DNA of 64,000 nucleotides from an uncultured Pelagibacteraceae bacterium (GCA_902569735.1 CACFVE010000004.1:1-64000); one strand, 5' to 3'. Numbered from the stretch's first letter, positions 8,920-18,429 are shown. A program made the numbers and translations. Notes: generated by a model not told the origin, from the letters alone.

Positions 8920-9836
8920 GAGTCTAATCCTAGTAATGCTTTAGCAAAAAACTCTGCTTTAAATGGATGTAAATCTGTATCTTTTTCGCCCATTCCAACT
9001 GCTACAATAGGTAAATTAAATTTTTTACAAATGGCTAATATGATTCCACCTTTAGCAGTGCTATCAAGCTTTGTTATTACCAATCCAGAGATGTTATGAA
9101 TTTTACTAAATTCTTCAACTTGATTTAGAGCATTTTGACCTGTTGTAGCATCTAAAACTAAAATTACTTCATTAGGAAATTTTTCATCTATTTTTTTAAG
9201 AACATTAATAATCTTTTTATATTCGTCCATTAAATTTTTTTTATTTTGTAATCTTCCAGCTGTATCTATTAGGGCTATGTCTATTTGGTTATTTTTTGCA
9301 AATTCTGCAGTTTTAAAAGCCACTGATGCCGGATCGCTATTAATTTCAGATTTAATAATGTCAACTTTCACTTTAGCGGCCCAGACTTGTAATTGATCGA
9401 TTGCAGCTGCTCTAAAAGTATCAGCGGCACCAAAAACAACCGATCTATTATTATCTTTAAAATATTTTCCTAATTTTCCGATCGTAGTTGTTTTACCTAC
9501 ACCATTTACACCTGATACGACTATTACAGCTGAATTAGCGTTACCCATAAGACTTAAATCTTTTTCGTATTTAAGCAAATCAATAGCCATCTTATCTGCC
9601 ATAAGTTTTAAGATTTCTTTGTGATCATCTAATTTTTTATCAACTTTAAAGTTTTCAAAATCTTTTCTTAAATCTTTTGCTACATCTACTCCTGCATCTG
9701 CACTTATAAGTAAATCTTCAAAATCAGACAAGACATCACTATCCAATTTTTTTTTAGAAAATATATTTTTAAATCCATTTGATAAATCCGAAGAGCTTTT
9801 TCCTAGTCCTATTTTAAATTTATCAAATAAGCTCAT
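8916..9836 (-). CDS. ftsY: Signal recognition particle receptor FtsY
   Basis: A 306-residue SRP GTPase that docks ribosome-SRP complexes at the membrane for co-translational insertion. The N-domain (about 1-95) is followed by the G-domain with P-loop GVNGVGKTT (109-117), DTAGR, TKLDSTAKGG and a final GMGEKDTDLHPF box. The long acidic A-domain found in E. coli FtsY is absent, which is normal for compact genomes. Its start shares one base with the dapF stop (TAATG), so translation is probably coupled. The partner gene ffh lies just upstream on the other strand. Confidence 0.95.
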   Translation of the reverse strand: MSLFDKFKIGLGKSSSDLSNGFKNIFSKKKLDSDVLSDFEDLLISADAGVDVAKDLRKDFENFKVDKKLDDHKEILKLMADKMAIDLLKYEKDLSLMGNANSAVIVVSGVNGVGKTTTIGKLGKYFKDNNRSVVFGAADTFRAAAIDQLQVWAAKVKVDIIKSEINSDPASVAFKTAEFAKNNQIDIALIDTAGRLQNKKNLMDEYKKIINVLKKIDEKFPNEVILVLDATTGQNALNQVEEFSKIHNISGLVITKLDSTAKGGIILAICKKFNLPIVAVGMGEKDTDLHPFKAEFFAKALLGLDS

Positions 9837-10654
9837 TAAATTTTAAAAGTTATCTCTTTTATCTTTGATACAGGACCTGTCATAAAAATATTTTTACTTT
9901 CATCGTATTTAATTTTTAATATTCCTTCTTTAAAATTTATATTTACATTGTTATCGGTTAGTTTATTAACGAATGCTGCTACAGCTGTCGCACAAGCAGC
10001 TGTTCCACATGCCTTAGTTAAACCTGCACCACGCTCCCAAACATTTACTGTTATATTATTTTTATTATCTACTTGAGCAAACGTAACATTAGTTTTTTCT
10101 GGAAACAGTTCATGATTTTCAATTTTAGGTCCAAAGATATTTAAATTGTGTTCAAAGCAATCTTTAACAAAAAAAATTATATGTGGATTTCCTACGTTAA
10201 CGCAAAAACCATCAGTGAAAGTTTTACCATCAATGTTTAATGTTATATCAGCAGGATTTATCGTTTTTGATAATGGAATTTCATCGAAACCGAATAAAGG
10301 TTTTCCAATTTCAAGCTCAACATCAAAATCACCAATTATTTTTGCTTTAAGCAATCTGTTGTTTGTTTTTAATTTAATTTCTTTAGTATTTAAATCTTTA
10401 CCTAAAAGATAAGCCACACACCTAGAACCATTTCCACATGCACTTACTTCGCTTCCATCTGAATTAAAAATTGTAATTGGGAAAGTATTATTGTTTTCTT
10501 TCTCAATATAAATAATTTGGTCAAAACCTAAGTTATCTTTATTACTTATTTTAATTATTTGTTCTTTGGATAAAGTAATTTCCTTTTTTCTTCTATCAAT
10601 AATGATAAAATCATTACCTAAACCATCCATTCTAAATCCATTTATCTCAGGCAT
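9836..10654 (-). CDS. dapF: Diaminopimelate epimerase
   Basis: A 272-residue PLP-independent racemase that converts LL- to meso-diaminopimelate for lysine and peptidoglycan synthesis. The two catalytic cysteines are Cys73 (ACGNGSR) and Cys216 (ACGTAA). The reading frame extends 26 codons further upstream, but those residues (ending IIILILI) are not part of the DapF fold. The start MPEINGFRMDGLGND is therefore preferred; the longer version would also run into the ffh promoter. It is translationally coupled to ftsY. Confidence 0.95.
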   Translation of the reverse strand: MPEINGFRMDGLGNDFIIIDRRKKEITLSKEQIIKISNKDNLGFDQIIYIEKENNNTFPITIFNSDGSEVSACGNGSRCVAYLLGKDLNTKEIKLKTNNRLLKAKIIGDFDVELEIGKPLFGFDEIPLSKTINPADITLNIDGKTFTDGFCVNVGNPHIIFFVKDCFEHNLNIFGPKIENHELFPEKTNVTFAQVDNKNNITVNVWERGAGLTKACGTAACATAVAAFVNKLTDNNVNINFKEGILKIKYDESKNIFMTGPVSKIKEITFKI

Positions 10655-10678
10655 AATAAGGATTAGTATAATTATTCG

Positions 10679-10707
10679 TTGACTTTTAAAACCCCAAATT
10701 GTACTTT
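10679..10707 (+). promoter_or_regulatory. Sigma-70 type promoter for ffh leader
   Basis: A -35 box TTGACT (10679-10684), a 17-base spacer and a -10-like TACTTT (10702-10707). Transcription would begin near 10711-10715, immediately before the hairpin region, giving a leader of about 105 bases. Confidence 0.6.
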
Positions 10708-10709
10708 GC

Positions 10710-10805
10710 CACCACTTTCCGCAAAATAACAAGTTTTTGCGGTGCTCTTAATTTTAAGAGTGTCGACACTAGTCAGCGAAGGTTCGCCCACTAGTGCGAT
10801 TGGTG
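10710..10805 (+). ncRNA. Structured 5' leader RNA of ffh with three consecutive hairpins
   Basis: Three hairpins lie between the promoter and the ffh start. Hairpin 1 pairs CCGCAAAA (10719-10726) with TTTTGCGG (10735-10742). Hairpin 2 pairs CTCTTA (10745-10750) with TAAGAG (10755-10760). Hairpin 3 pairs CACTAGT (10767-10773) with ACTAGTG (10790-10796), with an inner GCGA/TCGC stem and an outer TCG/CGA extension past a bulged A. CACCA (10710-10714) can also pair with TGGTG (10801-10805), closing a four-way junction. The segment is clearly GC-richer than its surroundings. It lacks the GGAA/AGCAG motif of SRP RNA. I recall a candidate structured RNA upstream of ffh reported for Pelagibacter, but cannot confirm identity here. 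Confidence 0.65.
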
Positions 10806-10819
10806 TTGCTTGAAATGAA

Positions 10820-12172
10820 ATGTTTGAAAATTTAACAAATAAATTAGAAAATATTTTTTCTAAACTTAAAAAGGCTCCTTCGTTAACAGAAGATCAAGTT
10901 GATTCTGGTTTAAAAGAAATTAGACAAGCTTTACTCGAAGCTGATGTTGCTCTTTCAGTTGCTAAGGAATTTATAGCCAGTATTAAACCAAAAGCTATTG
11001 GTCAAGAGATAATAAGGTCGACTTCTCCTGGTCAAATGATTGTTAAGATTGTTTATGATGAATTAGTTAATATCTTAGGTACAAAAAGTGAAGAACTAAA
11101 CCTCAAAGCCGTCCCACCTATTTCAATTCTCTTAGTAGGATTACAAGGATCGGGAAAAACTACTTCAGCCGCCAAACTTGCAAAATTTATTGAGAAACAT
11201 TTTAAAAAAAAAGTAATGTTAGTTAGCTTAGACGTTTATAGGCCTGCTGCTCAAGAACAATTAAAAATGCTTGCAGAAAAAAATAGTATAGAGAATTTGC
11301 CAATAGTAGAAAAGCAGCAGCCAATTGATATTACAAAAAGGGCTTTGAATGCTGCAAATTTAAATGGATCAGATGTTATAATTTTTGATACCGCTGGCAG
11401 AACTCAAATAGATCTTCCAATGATGTCAGAAATTAAACAAGTAAAAGAAATAACTAAACCAGTTGAAACGATTTTAGTTGCTGACTCTCTCACAGGTCAA
11501 ATCGCTGTTAATGTTGCAAAAGAATTTGATGCTGCCGTGGATCTTTCGAGCATAATACTTACGAGGGTAGATGGAGATGGACGAGGAGGAGCAGCTCTAA
11601 GCATGAAGCAAGTAACTGGTAAACCTATTAAATATATTGGAATAGGAGAAAAGATAAGTGATTTTGAATTATTTTATCCGGACCGAATAGCTAATAGAAT
11701 TTTAGGAATGGGAGACGTTGTTTCTCTTGTCGAAAAAGCATCTCAAGATTTAGATGAAGAAAAAATTAAAAAAACAGAAGATGAAATTAAAAAAGGCATT
11801 TTTACAATGGACACGTACCTATCTCAATTAAGACAAATGAAAAAAATGGGAGGAATGGAAGGAGTTATGTCTTTACTACCTGGGGCAAGTAAAATCAAAA
11901 CACAAATGGATAATGCTTCTATTGATGAAAAAATGTTAATCGAGAATGAAGCAGTAATTTTATCTATGACAAGAAAAGAAAAAGAAAATCCAAAAATAAT
12001 TAGTGGTTCTAGGAGAAAAAGAATTTCTAAAGGCTCGGGTGTAGATGTTACTAAAATAAATAAATTACTTAAACAATTTAAAATGATGTCAGACATGATG
12101 AAAAAAATGTCTCAAGGAAAAAAAATTCCATCTGGAGCGATTCCTGATGAAATCATGAAACAACTAAAATGA
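10820..12172 (+). CDS. ffh: Signal recognition particle protein Ffh
   Basis: A 450-residue SRP54 homologue that binds signal sequences and SRP RNA and delivers ribosomes to FtsY. The N-domain (1-95) is followed by the GTPase with P-loop GLQGSGKTT (107-115), DTAGRTQ and TRVDGDGRGGA. The Met-rich M-domain lies from about 320 to 435, with the RNA-binding segment SGSRRKRISKGSG. Length is normal. No clear Shine-Dalgarno precedes the ATG; the 14 bases after the leader structure are TTGCTTGAAATGAA, so initiation may depend on leader folding. rpsP follows after 10 bases. Confidence 0.97.
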   Translation: MFENLTNKLENIFSKLKKAPSLTEDQVDSGLKEIRQALLEADVALSVAKEFIASIKPKAIGQEIIRSTSPGQMIVKIVYDELVNILGTKSEELNLKAVPPISILLVGLQGSGKTTSAAKLAKFIEKHFKKKVMLVSLDVYRPAAQEQLKMLAEKNSIENLPIVEKQQPIDITKRALNAANLNGSDVIIFDTAGRTQIDLPMMSEIKQVKEITKPVETILVADSLTGQIAVNVAKEFDAAVDLSSIILTRVDGDGRGGAALSMKQVTGKPIKYIGIGEKISDFELFYPDRIANRILGMGDVVSLVEKASQDLDEEKIKKTEDEIKKGIFTMDTYLSQLRQMKKMGGMEGVMSLLPGASKIKTQMDNASIDEKMLIENEAVILSMTRKEKENPKIISGSRRKRISKGSGVDVTKINKLLKQFKMMSDMMKKMSQGKKIPSGAIPDEIMKQLK

Positions 12173-12182
12173 AAGGTATAAA

Positions 12183-12680
12183 ATGTTAAGAATAAGATTA
12201 TCAATGGGTGGTGTAAAAAAAAGACCTGTTTATAAAATAGTAGTAGCAGACGGCAGATATCCTAGAGATGGTAAATTTATTGAAAAATTGGGATCTTATA
12301 ATCCTCTGTTACCAAAAGATAAAAAAGAAAGAATAAAAGTTGAATTCGAGAGAGTTAAGTATTGGATCAGTAAAGGTGCACAGCCTACTTTGAGAGTTTC
12401 TAGAATTTTAGGTGAGATGCAATTAATGCCGATGCCTAAGCCAGGTAATAATCCTCATAAAGCTGTTCCTAAAAAAGATAGAAAAAAAGAGGATAAAAAG
12501 GAAGAACCAAAAGCAGAAGCTAAAAAGGAAGAACCAAAAGCAGAAGCTAAAAAGGAAGAACCAAAAGCAGAAGCTAAAAAGGAAGAACCAAAAGCAGAAG
12601 CTAAAAAGGAAGAACCAAAAGCAGAAGCTAAAAAGGAAGAACCAAAAGCAGAAGCTAAAAAGGAAGAACCAAAAGATTAG
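12183..12680 (+). CDS. rpsP: 30S ribosomal protein S16 with long repetitive C-terminal tail
   Basis: The first 85 or so residues are a standard S16 (MLRIRLSMGGVKKRPVYKI, then RYPRDGKFIEKLGSYNP). The protein then continues to 165 residues, about twice the family's usual length. The extra part is a Lys/Glu/Pro/Ala tail made of six exact copies of a nine-residue unit EEPKAEAKK plus a partial copy. The tail should be disordered and carries alternating charge. rpsP follows ffh after 10 bases and precedes trmD after 17 bases. The usual neighbour rimM is not between them. Confidence 0.95.
   Translation: MLRIRLSMGGVKKRPVYKIVVADGRYPRDGKFIEKLGSYNPLLPKDKKERIKVEFERVKYWISKGAQPTLRVSRILGEMQLMPMPKPGNNPHKAVPKKDRKKEDKKEEPKAEAKKEEPKAEAKKEEPKAEAKKEEPKAEAKKEEPKAEAKKEEPKAEAKKEEPKD
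12501..12662 (+). repeat. Six exact tandem copies of a 27-base unit inside rpsP
   Basis: The unit begins GAAGAACCAAAAGCAGAAGC and ends TAAAAAG; six copies are identical at the base level, followed by a 12-base partial copy at 12663-12674. The unit is nine codons, so copy changes keep the frame. Absence of even synonymous differences points to recent expansion or ongoing homogenisation. Confidence 0.97.
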
Positions 12681-12697
12681 CTCAGGGACTTGTAATT

Positions 12698-13399
12698 ATG
12701 TTTGAAGTAAGAATTTTTACTTTGTATCCAGATTTATATCCTGGGCCGTTCAACTTTGGTATTTATAAAAAAGCTAAAGAAAAAAAGATTTGGGATTTAA
12801 AAGTTATAAATATAAGAGATTATGCTATTGATAAACATAGTTCTGTAGACGACACACCTTTTGGAGGTGGAAGTGGAATGCTATTACGACCAGATGTAGT
12901 AGCCTCAGCATTAGACGCTAATCTAAAAAAAGATGAAACTACAATTTATTTATCTCCTAAAGGAAAAAAGTTTGATCAAAAAGTTGCTAAAGGATTTAGT
13001 AAGCAAAAAAAACTAAATCTATTGTGTGGTCATTTTGAAGGAATCGATCAAAGACTTTTAGAAACAAGAAATATAGAGGAATATAGCATTGGAGATTTTA
13101 TATTGTCTGGAGGAGAGACAGCTTCATTTGTTTTTATTGACTCAGTTATTCGATTATTACCAGGTGTTTTAGGAAATGATAATTCAACAAAAGAAGAAAG
13201 TTTTGAAGACTATCTATTGGAATACCCTCAATATACAAAACCTCAAAATTGGGAAGGAAAAAGTACTCCAGATGTACTATTATCTGGTGATCATGCCAAA
13301 ATTAAAGACTGGCGTTTATCACAATCTGAGGCTATAACACGTCGCCAGAGACCTGATCTTTGGAAAAAATATTTAAATAAAAAAAATGAAAAACATTGA
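12698..13399 (+). CDS. trmD: tRNA (guanine-N1-)-methyltransferase TrmD
   Basis: A 233-residue SPOUT-class enzyme that methylates G37 of tRNAs using S-adenosylmethionine, preventing +1 frameshifting. Family motifs present: '[12 protein letters not shown]' (about 51-62), [12 protein letters not shown] and [13 protein letters not shown], which form the trefoil knot that binds the cofactor, and a C-terminal RRQRPDLW segment. Length is normal. The end overlaps the rplS start by 14 bases. It belongs to the rpsP-trmD-rplS operon. Confidence 0.96.
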   Translation: MFEVRIFTLYPDLYPGPFNFGIYKKAKEKKIWDLKVINIRDYAIDKHSSVDDTPFGGGSGMLLRPDVVASALDANLKKDETTIYLSPKGKKFDQKVAKGFSKQKKLNLLCGHFEGIDQRLLETRNIEEYSIGDFILSGGETASFVFIDSVIRLLPGVLGNDNSTKEESFEDYLLEYPQYTKPQNWEGKSTPDVLLSGDHAKIKDWRLSQSEAITRRQRPDLWKKYLNKKNEKH

Positions 13400-13892
13400 A
13401 GATATAAATAAAGAGGCAATTAAAAAAATTATTGCTAATAAAAAAATAACTAATTTTTTTTCAGGAGATACAATAAAAGTTGGTGTAAAAATTGTAGAAG
13501 GAAAAAGAGAGAGAATTCAATATTTTGAAGGTGTTTGTATTGCAAAAAAAAATAGAGATATAAATTCCTCTTTTACGGTTAGGAAAATATCATTCGGTGA
13601 AGGCGTAGAGAGAACTTTCGCACTATATAGTCCAAATGTAGATTCTATTAAAGTAATTAGATCAGGAAAAGTTAGAAGAGCAAAGCTTTACTATTTAAGA
13701 GACAGAAAAGGTAAATCAGCAAGAATAGCTGAAAAAATTAAAAAGAAAATTGGGATTGATATCTCAACTCAGCCTACAGAGCCAGTACAAAAAATAGTTG
13801 CTGATGTTAAAGAAAGTAAGCAATCAGAAGAAAAAAAAGATACTCCTGTAGTTCAGAAAAAAACTGAGACAAAAACTAGCGAAAAAAAATAA
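13386..13892 (+). CDS. rplS: 50S ribosomal protein L19 with charged C-terminal extension
   Basis: The first 120 or so residues match L19, including [19 protein letters not shown] and a '[19 protein letters not shown]' segment. The protein runs to 168 residues, roughly 45 more than usual, with a low-complexity Lys/Glu/Thr tail ending [11 protein letters not shown]. The ATG lies inside the last codons of trmD (14-base overlap), and both are read in different frames. The tail echoes that of S16 in the same operon. Confidence 0.95.
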   Translation: MKNIEDINKEAIKKIIANKKITNFFSGDTIKVGVKIVEGKRERIQYFEGVCIAKKNRDINSSFTVRKISFGEGVERTFALYSPNVDSIKVIRSGKVRRAKLYYLRDRKGKSARIAEKIKKKIGIDISTQPTEPVQKIVADVKESKQSEEKKDTPVVQKKTETKTSEKK

Positions 13893-13903
13893 TATTATTT
13901 TTG

Positions 13904-15304
13904 ATGCCAAAGAGTCTATATGATAAAATATGGGAAGACCATCTTGTTCACGAACAACATGACGGAACTTCTTTAATTTATGTCGATAGACATTTAGTTC
14001 ATGAAGTTACTAGCCCCCAAGCTTTTGAAGGTTTAAGACTTCAAAAACGAAAAGTAAGAAGACCAGAATACACTTTGGCTGTTCCAGACCATAATGTTCC
14101 AACAACAGATAGGTCTAAAGGAATAGATGACAAAGAATCTAGAATCCAAGTGGATACTTTAAGAAATAATTGCAAAGAATTTGGCATAAAACTTTTTGAT
14201 GTAAATGACAAAAGACAAGGAATTGTACATATCATCGGACCAGAACAAGGTTTTACTCAACCAGGCACAGTTATAGTCTGTGGAGACAGTCATACAGCTA
14301 CACATGGAGCATTTGGAGCTTTAGCCTTTGGAATAGGAACATCAGAAGTAGAGCATGTGTTGGCAACTCAGACACTCATTCAAAAGAAATCAAAAAATTT
14401 AAGAATAAATGTAAACGGTGCATTACCTAAAGGTGTTACTGCTAAAGATGTTATTCTAAAAATTATTGGAACAATTGGGACTGCTGGTGGCACTGGTTAT
14501 GTAATTGAATTTTCTGGGGATGTAATAAAAAACTTAAGTATGGAAGAAAGAATGACAGTTTGTAATATGACTATAGAAGCTGGAGCCAGAGCTGGACTAA
14601 TTGCTCCAGATGAGAAAACTTTTGAATATTTGAAAGATAAGGCCATGTCTCCTAAGGGTGAAAATTGGAATAAAGCAATAGATTTTTGGAAATCTTTGTT
14701 TTCTGATAAAGGTTGTAAGTTTGATAAAGAAATTAATATTGATGGAAAAGAAATCGAACCATTAGTTACGTGGGGTACTTCCCCTCAAGATATTTCACCA
14801 GTTACTGGAGTAGTCCCTGATCCTGATAAAGAAACAAATGAAGATAGAAAAATGGCAATGAAAAGATCATTGGAATATATGGGTTTGAAAGCCAATACTA
14901 AAATATCAGATATAAAAATAGACAAAATATTTATCGGAAGCTGTACTAACGGTAGAATAGAAGATTTAAGATTAGCTGCAGAACTTTTAAAGGGAAAAAA
15001 AATTGCTAGCACCGTCAGCGCGATGGTAGTGCCAGGATCTGGACTTGTTAAAGCTCAAGCAGAACAAGAGGGGCTAGATAAGATATTTATAAAAGCAGGA
15101 TTTGAATGGAGAGAACCTGGATGTTCAATGTGTCTAGGCATGAATCCGGATCAGTTGAAACCCAAAGAAAGATGTGCATCAACATCAAATAGAAATTTTG
15201 AAGGAAGACAAGGTAGAGGCGGCAGAACCCACTTGGTTAGTCCTGGTATGGCAATTGCGGCAGCTATTAAAGGACATCTTTCAGATGTAAGAGAAATAAA
15301 ATAA
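13904..15304 (+). CDS. leuC: 3-isopropylmalate dehydratase large subunit
   Basis: A 466-residue aconitase-family subunit of the leucine pathway that isomerises 2- to 3-isopropylmalate with a [4Fe-4S] cluster. Cluster ligands appear in GSCTNGR and in the CSMCLG motif near the C-terminus, and the [20 protein letters not shown] stretch is typical. The open frame also has an in-frame TTG one codon before this ATG; the ATG is taken as start ([13 protein letters not shown]). The stop shares one base with leuD. Confidence 0.96.
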   Translation: MPKSLYDKIWEDHLVHEQHDGTSLIYVDRHLVHEVTSPQAFEGLRLQKRKVRRPEYTLAVPDHNVPTTDRSKGIDDKESRIQVDTLRNNCKEFGIKLFDVNDKRQGIVHIIGPEQGFTQPGTVIVCGDSHTATHGAFGALAFGIGTSEVEHVLATQTLIQKKSKNLRINVNGALPKGVTAKDVILKIIGTIGTAGGTGYVIEFSGDVIKNLSMEERMTVCNMTIEAGARAGLIAPDEKTFEYLKDKAMSPKGENWNKAIDFWKSLFSDKGCKFDKEINIDGKEIEPLVTWGTSPQDISPVTGVVPDPDKETNEDRKMAMKRSLEYMGLKANTKISDIKIDKIFIGSCTNGRIEDLRLAAELLKGKKIASTVSAMVVPGSGLVKAQAEQEGLDKIFIKAGFEWREPGCSMCLGMNPDQLKPKERCASTSNRNFEGRQGRGGRTHLVSPGMAIAAAIKGHLSDVREIK

Positions 15305-15912
15305 TGAAGAAGTTTAATAAAATAAAAAGTATTCCTTCATATTTAGCGTTACAAAATATTGACACTGATATGATTATTCCAAAACAATTTCTAAAAACAA
15401 TTAAAAGAACTGGTTTAGGAAAAAGTTTGTTTTATGAAATGCGTTATGATGAAAATGGACAAATAATTAAGGATTTTATATTAAATAAAAAACCCTACAA
15501 TGAATCAAAAATTTTGTTAGCCGGTAAAAATTTTGGTTGTGGTTCTTCAAGAGAGCATGCACCTTGGGCGCTGTCTGATTTTGGAATAAAATGTATTATC
15601 AGTTCTAGTTTTGCTGATATATTTTATAATAATTGTTTTAAAAATGGGATTTTACCAATAAAGATAGGCGAAGAAACTGTTTTAGAGCTATCTGATTATT
15701 CAAAAAGAAAAGAAGAGATTGAAATTAATTTAGAGAAACAAAAAATTTATTACGGAAATAAAGTCTCTGAATTTGATATAGATGAATTCAAAAAAAAATG
15801 TTTGATCAACGGTTTGGATGATATTGACTTATCAATGGAAAAAATAACACATATAAATAATTATGAGAAAAAAATTAATGCAATTAAACCTTGGATTTTA
15901 AATAATGAGTAA
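15304..15912 (+). CDS. leuD: 3-isopropylmalate dehydratase small subunit
   Basis: A 202-residue swivelling-domain partner of LeuC. The diagnostic motifs [14 protein letters not shown] (near residues 18-31) and '[17 protein letters not shown]' are intact. Normal length for the proteobacterial type. The ATG shares a base with the leuC stop, and its 3' end overlaps leuB by eight bases, so leuC, leuD and leuB form a tightly coupled unit. Confidence 0.96.
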   Translation: MKKFNKIKSIPSYLALQNIDTDMIIPKQFLKTIKRTGLGKSLFYEMRYDENGQIIKDFILNKKPYNESKILLAGKNFGCGSSREHAPWALSDFGIKCIISSSFADIFYNNCFKNGILPIKIGEETVLELSDYSKRKEEIEINLEKQKIYYGNKVSEFDIDEFKKKCLINGLDDIDLSMEKITHINNYEKKINAIKPWILNNE

Positions 15913-17011
15913 AAATAGTAAAAGAAAAATTTTATTATTACCAGGTGATGGTATTGGACCAGAAGTTGTAAGAGAAGTAAAAAAGATATTAGACTGGTTT
16001 AACAAAATTAAATCTTTGGACTTTAGTTTTGAAGAAGAGTTAATAGGTGGGGCTTCAATTGATGCTCATAAAATTCCTATAACTGACGAAGTTTTTTTTA
16101 AATCTTTGGAGTCAGACGCGGTAATCTTGGGAGCTTGTGGAGGTCCAAAGTGGGATAATTTGGAATTTTCTAAAAAACCTGAAAGAGCTCTTTTAAAACT
16201 AAGAAAAGAACTAAAATTATTTGCAAATCTAAGACCTGCAATTTGTTTTAAGCAACTGGTAGACTCATCAACTTTAAAACCTGAAATAGTATCTGGCTTA
16301 GACATTATGATCGTTAGAGAATTAACAGGGGGAATATATTTTGGTGAACCAAGGGGAATAGAGCCAATAGAAAATAATCAAAGAAGAGGTATAAATACAC
16401 ACTCTTATACGACAGGTGAGATTCAAAGAATTGCAAGAGTTGCTTTCGATTTGGCAAAAAAAAGAAAAAATAAAGTAACCTCTTGTGAAAAATCTAATGT
16501 GATGGAAGCAGGAGTATTATGGAGGGAAGAGGTACAAACTTTAAAAGATAAAGAGTTTAAAAAAATAGAACTAGAGCATATGTTGGCAGATAATTGCGCT
16601 ATGCAACTTTTGAGAAATCCAAAACAATTTGATGTAATACTAGCTGACAATTTATTTGGAGATATGCTATCAGATGAAGCAGCAATGTTAACAGGTTCTT
16701 TGGGTTTACTACCCTCTGCTTCTCTTGGTTCGAAAGACAAAAATGGAAAAATTAGATCTCTTTACGAGCCTGTTCATGGTTCTGCACCAGACATTGCTGG
16801 TAAAAATATTGCTAATCCTATTGCAACTGTATTAAGTTTATCTATGGCATTTAGATATTCTTTAAATCTCGATAAAGAAGCTGATTTATTGGATGCTTCT
16901 GTTCAAAAAGTCTTGGATGATGGTTTGAGGACAAAAGATATTATGTCAGATGGTAAAAAAGAAGTCAGCACAACTGATATGGGTGATGCAATTATATCAA
17001 AATTGAAATAA
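15905..17011 (+). CDS. leuB: 3-isopropylmalate dehydrogenase
   Basis: A 368-residue NAD-dependent decarboxylating dehydrogenase, third step of leucine synthesis. Starts with the family motif [11 protein letters not shown]; substrate-binding arginines lie in '[19 protein letters not shown]' and the metal/substrate motif is [38 protein letters not shown] forms the NAD-binding region. All hallmark residues appear intact. leuA is not in the window. asd follows after 14 bases. Confidence 0.96.
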   Translation: MSKNSKRKILLLPGDGIGPEVVREVKKILDWFNKIKSLDFSFEEELIGGASIDAHKIPITDEVFFKSLESDAVILGACGGPKWDNLEFSKKPERALLKLRKELKLFANLRPAICFKQLVDSSTLKPEIVSGLDIMIVRELTGGIYFGEPRGIEPIENNQRRGINTHSYTTGEIQRIARVAFDLAKKRKNKVTSCEKSNVMEAGVLWREEVQTLKDKEFKKIELEHMLADNCAMQLLRNPKQFDVILADNLFGDMLSDEAAMLTGSLGLLPSASLGSKDKNGKIRSLYEPVHGSAPDIAGKNIANPIATVLSLSMAFRYSLNLDKEADLLDASVQKVLDDGLRTKDIMSDGKKEVSTTDMGDAIISKLK

Positions 17012-17025
17012 AATAATTTAATAAT

Positions 17026-18018
17026 ATGAATTTCGCAATAATCGGTGCTACTGGCAACGTAGGCAGAAAAACAATAGAAGTACTAGAAAAATCAAAAATA
17101 AAAATTGATAATCTTTTTTTAGTAGCATCAGAAAAAAGTGCTGGGAAAAAATTAATTTTTAAAAAAAAAGAAATAATTGTCGAACAATTAGAAAAATATG
17201 ATTTTTCGAAAGCAGAGATTACTATTTTTGCAGCTGGAAGTGAAATTGCAAAAAAATGGGCACCTAAAGCTTCTAAAAAAACTATTATTATAGATAATTC
17301 AAAATATTTTAGAATGGACGAGGATGTTCCGTTGGTAGTTGCCGAAGTTAATCCTGATGATTTAAAGAATCATAAAAATATAATATCAAACCCTAATTGT
17401 TCGACAATTCAATTAATGCTTCCTTTAAAACCTCTTCACGATAAGTATAAAATAAAAAGAGTAGTAGTTTCAACTTATCAAGCAGTTTCTGGAGCAGGAA
17501 AAGCATCAGTCGATGAGTTATTAAGCCAGACAAAGGATTATTTAGATGATAAAAAAATTGAACCTAAAAATTTTACAAAACAAATAGCGTTTAATTTAAT
17601 ACCACATATAGATACTTTTGTTGAGGATGGATATACAAAAGAAGAATGGAAAATGGAAAATGAAACAAAAAAAATATTAAATGAAACAATTGGTTTAACC
17701 GCAACTTGTGTAAGAGTTCCTGTAAAAACTTCTCATTCAGAGTCTGTAAATGTTGAGTTTGAAAATGATTATGATTTGGAAACAGTTAGAAAAATTTTAC
17801 AAAATGCTCCAGGATGTAAAGTTATTGATGAGCAAAAAGACGGAGGATATATCACACCTCTAGAGGCAGAAGGAGATTATTTAACCTTTATCTCCAGAAT
17901 TAGAAAAGATCATTCTAATAAAAAAGCTTTAAACATGTGGGTAGTTTCAGATAATTTATTAAAAGGAGCTGCTTTAAACACTGTTCAGATAGCCGAACGT
18001 TTAATGAAGAAAAATTAA
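17026..18018 (+). CDS. asd: Aspartate-semialdehyde dehydrogenase
   Basis: A 330-residue NADPH-dependent enzyme that makes aspartate semialdehyde for lysine, threonine, methionine and diaminopimelate. N-terminal GATGNVGR is the nucleotide-binding loop (7-14). Catalytic Cys125 sits in SNPNCSTIQL. The substrate-binding RVPVKTSHSESVNVEF segment lies in the C-terminal half. Normal length. It feeds pathways whose later genes (dapF, lysA, metX) are also in this window. It closes the leucine gene group before sdhC. Confidence 0.96.
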   Translation: MNFAIIGATGNVGRKTIEVLEKSKIKIDNLFLVASEKSAGKKLIFKKKEIIVEQLEKYDFSKAEITIFAAGSEIAKKWAPKASKKTIIIDNSKYFRMDEDVPLVVAEVNPDDLKNHKNIISNPNCSTIQLMLPLKPLHDKYKIKRVVVSTYQAVSGAGKASVDELLSQTKDYLDDKKIEPKNFTKQIAFNLIPHIDTFVEDGYTKEEWKMENETKKILNETIGLTATCVRVPVKTSHSESVNVEFENDYDLETVRKILQNAPGCKVIDEQKDGGYITPLEAEGDYLTFISRIRKDHSNKKALNMWVVSDNLLKGAALNTVQIAERLMKKN

Positions 18019-18041
18019 AGAGTTTAGTTTATAAATAGGTT

Positions 18042-18428
18042 ATGCAAAATAACAATAATCCTTTAAGTCCTCATCTAGGAATTTATAAGTGGCAAATCTC
18101 ATCTCTTCTTTCTATTACTCATAGGATAGTTGGAGTGATTAATTTTTTGGCAATTACATTAATTTGTTTTTGGACTTTATCTTTGCTTTTAGGTGAAAAT
18201 AGTTATGAAGTAACAAAAATATTTTTAAAATCTTTCTTTGGAAAATTTATAATAATTTCTTTGTGCTGGACCTTTAGTTTTCATATTTTAAATGAAATTA
18301 GGCACCTAATTTGGGATATGGGTTATGGTTTTGATTTAAAAATTGCAAAAATTACAGGAGTTCTTGCTTTTTTTGGATCTTTCATTTTAACAATTCTATT
18401 TTATCTAATAGGAAAAAATTTTCTTTAA
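18042..18428 (+). CDS. sdhC: Succinate dehydrogenase cytochrome b556 subunit
   Basis: A 128-residue membrane anchor of complex II with three hydrophobic helices. The signature HRIVGV (around 28-33) and the haem-ligand helix FHILNEIRHLIWDMG are present. It binds haem b and helps form the quinone site. The gene is two bases from sdhD. Confidence 0.93.
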   Translation: MQNNNNPLSPHLGIYKWQISSLLSITHRIVGVINFLAITLICFWTLSLLLGENSYEVTKIFLKSFFGKFIIISLCWTFSFHILNEIRHLIWDMGYGFDLKIAKITGVLAFFGSFILTILFYLIGKNFL

Positions 18429-18429
18429 T

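Noticed and set aside
10655-10732. Longer dapF start with 26 extra residues
   Set aside because: The extension is not DapF-like and would run through the ffh promoter region; MPEINGFRMDG is the family start.
10710-10805. SRP (4.5S) RNA gene in front of ffh
   Set aside because: The segment has three separate hairpins and lacks the GGAA loop with the AGCAG internal loop of SRP RNA on either strand.
12501-12674. CRISPR-like or mobile repeat
   Set aside because: The repeats are contiguous without spacers, stay in frame, and encode the S16 tail.
13901-13903. TTG start for leuC one codon before the ATG
   Set aside because: An ATG directly follows and gives the expected N-terminus.
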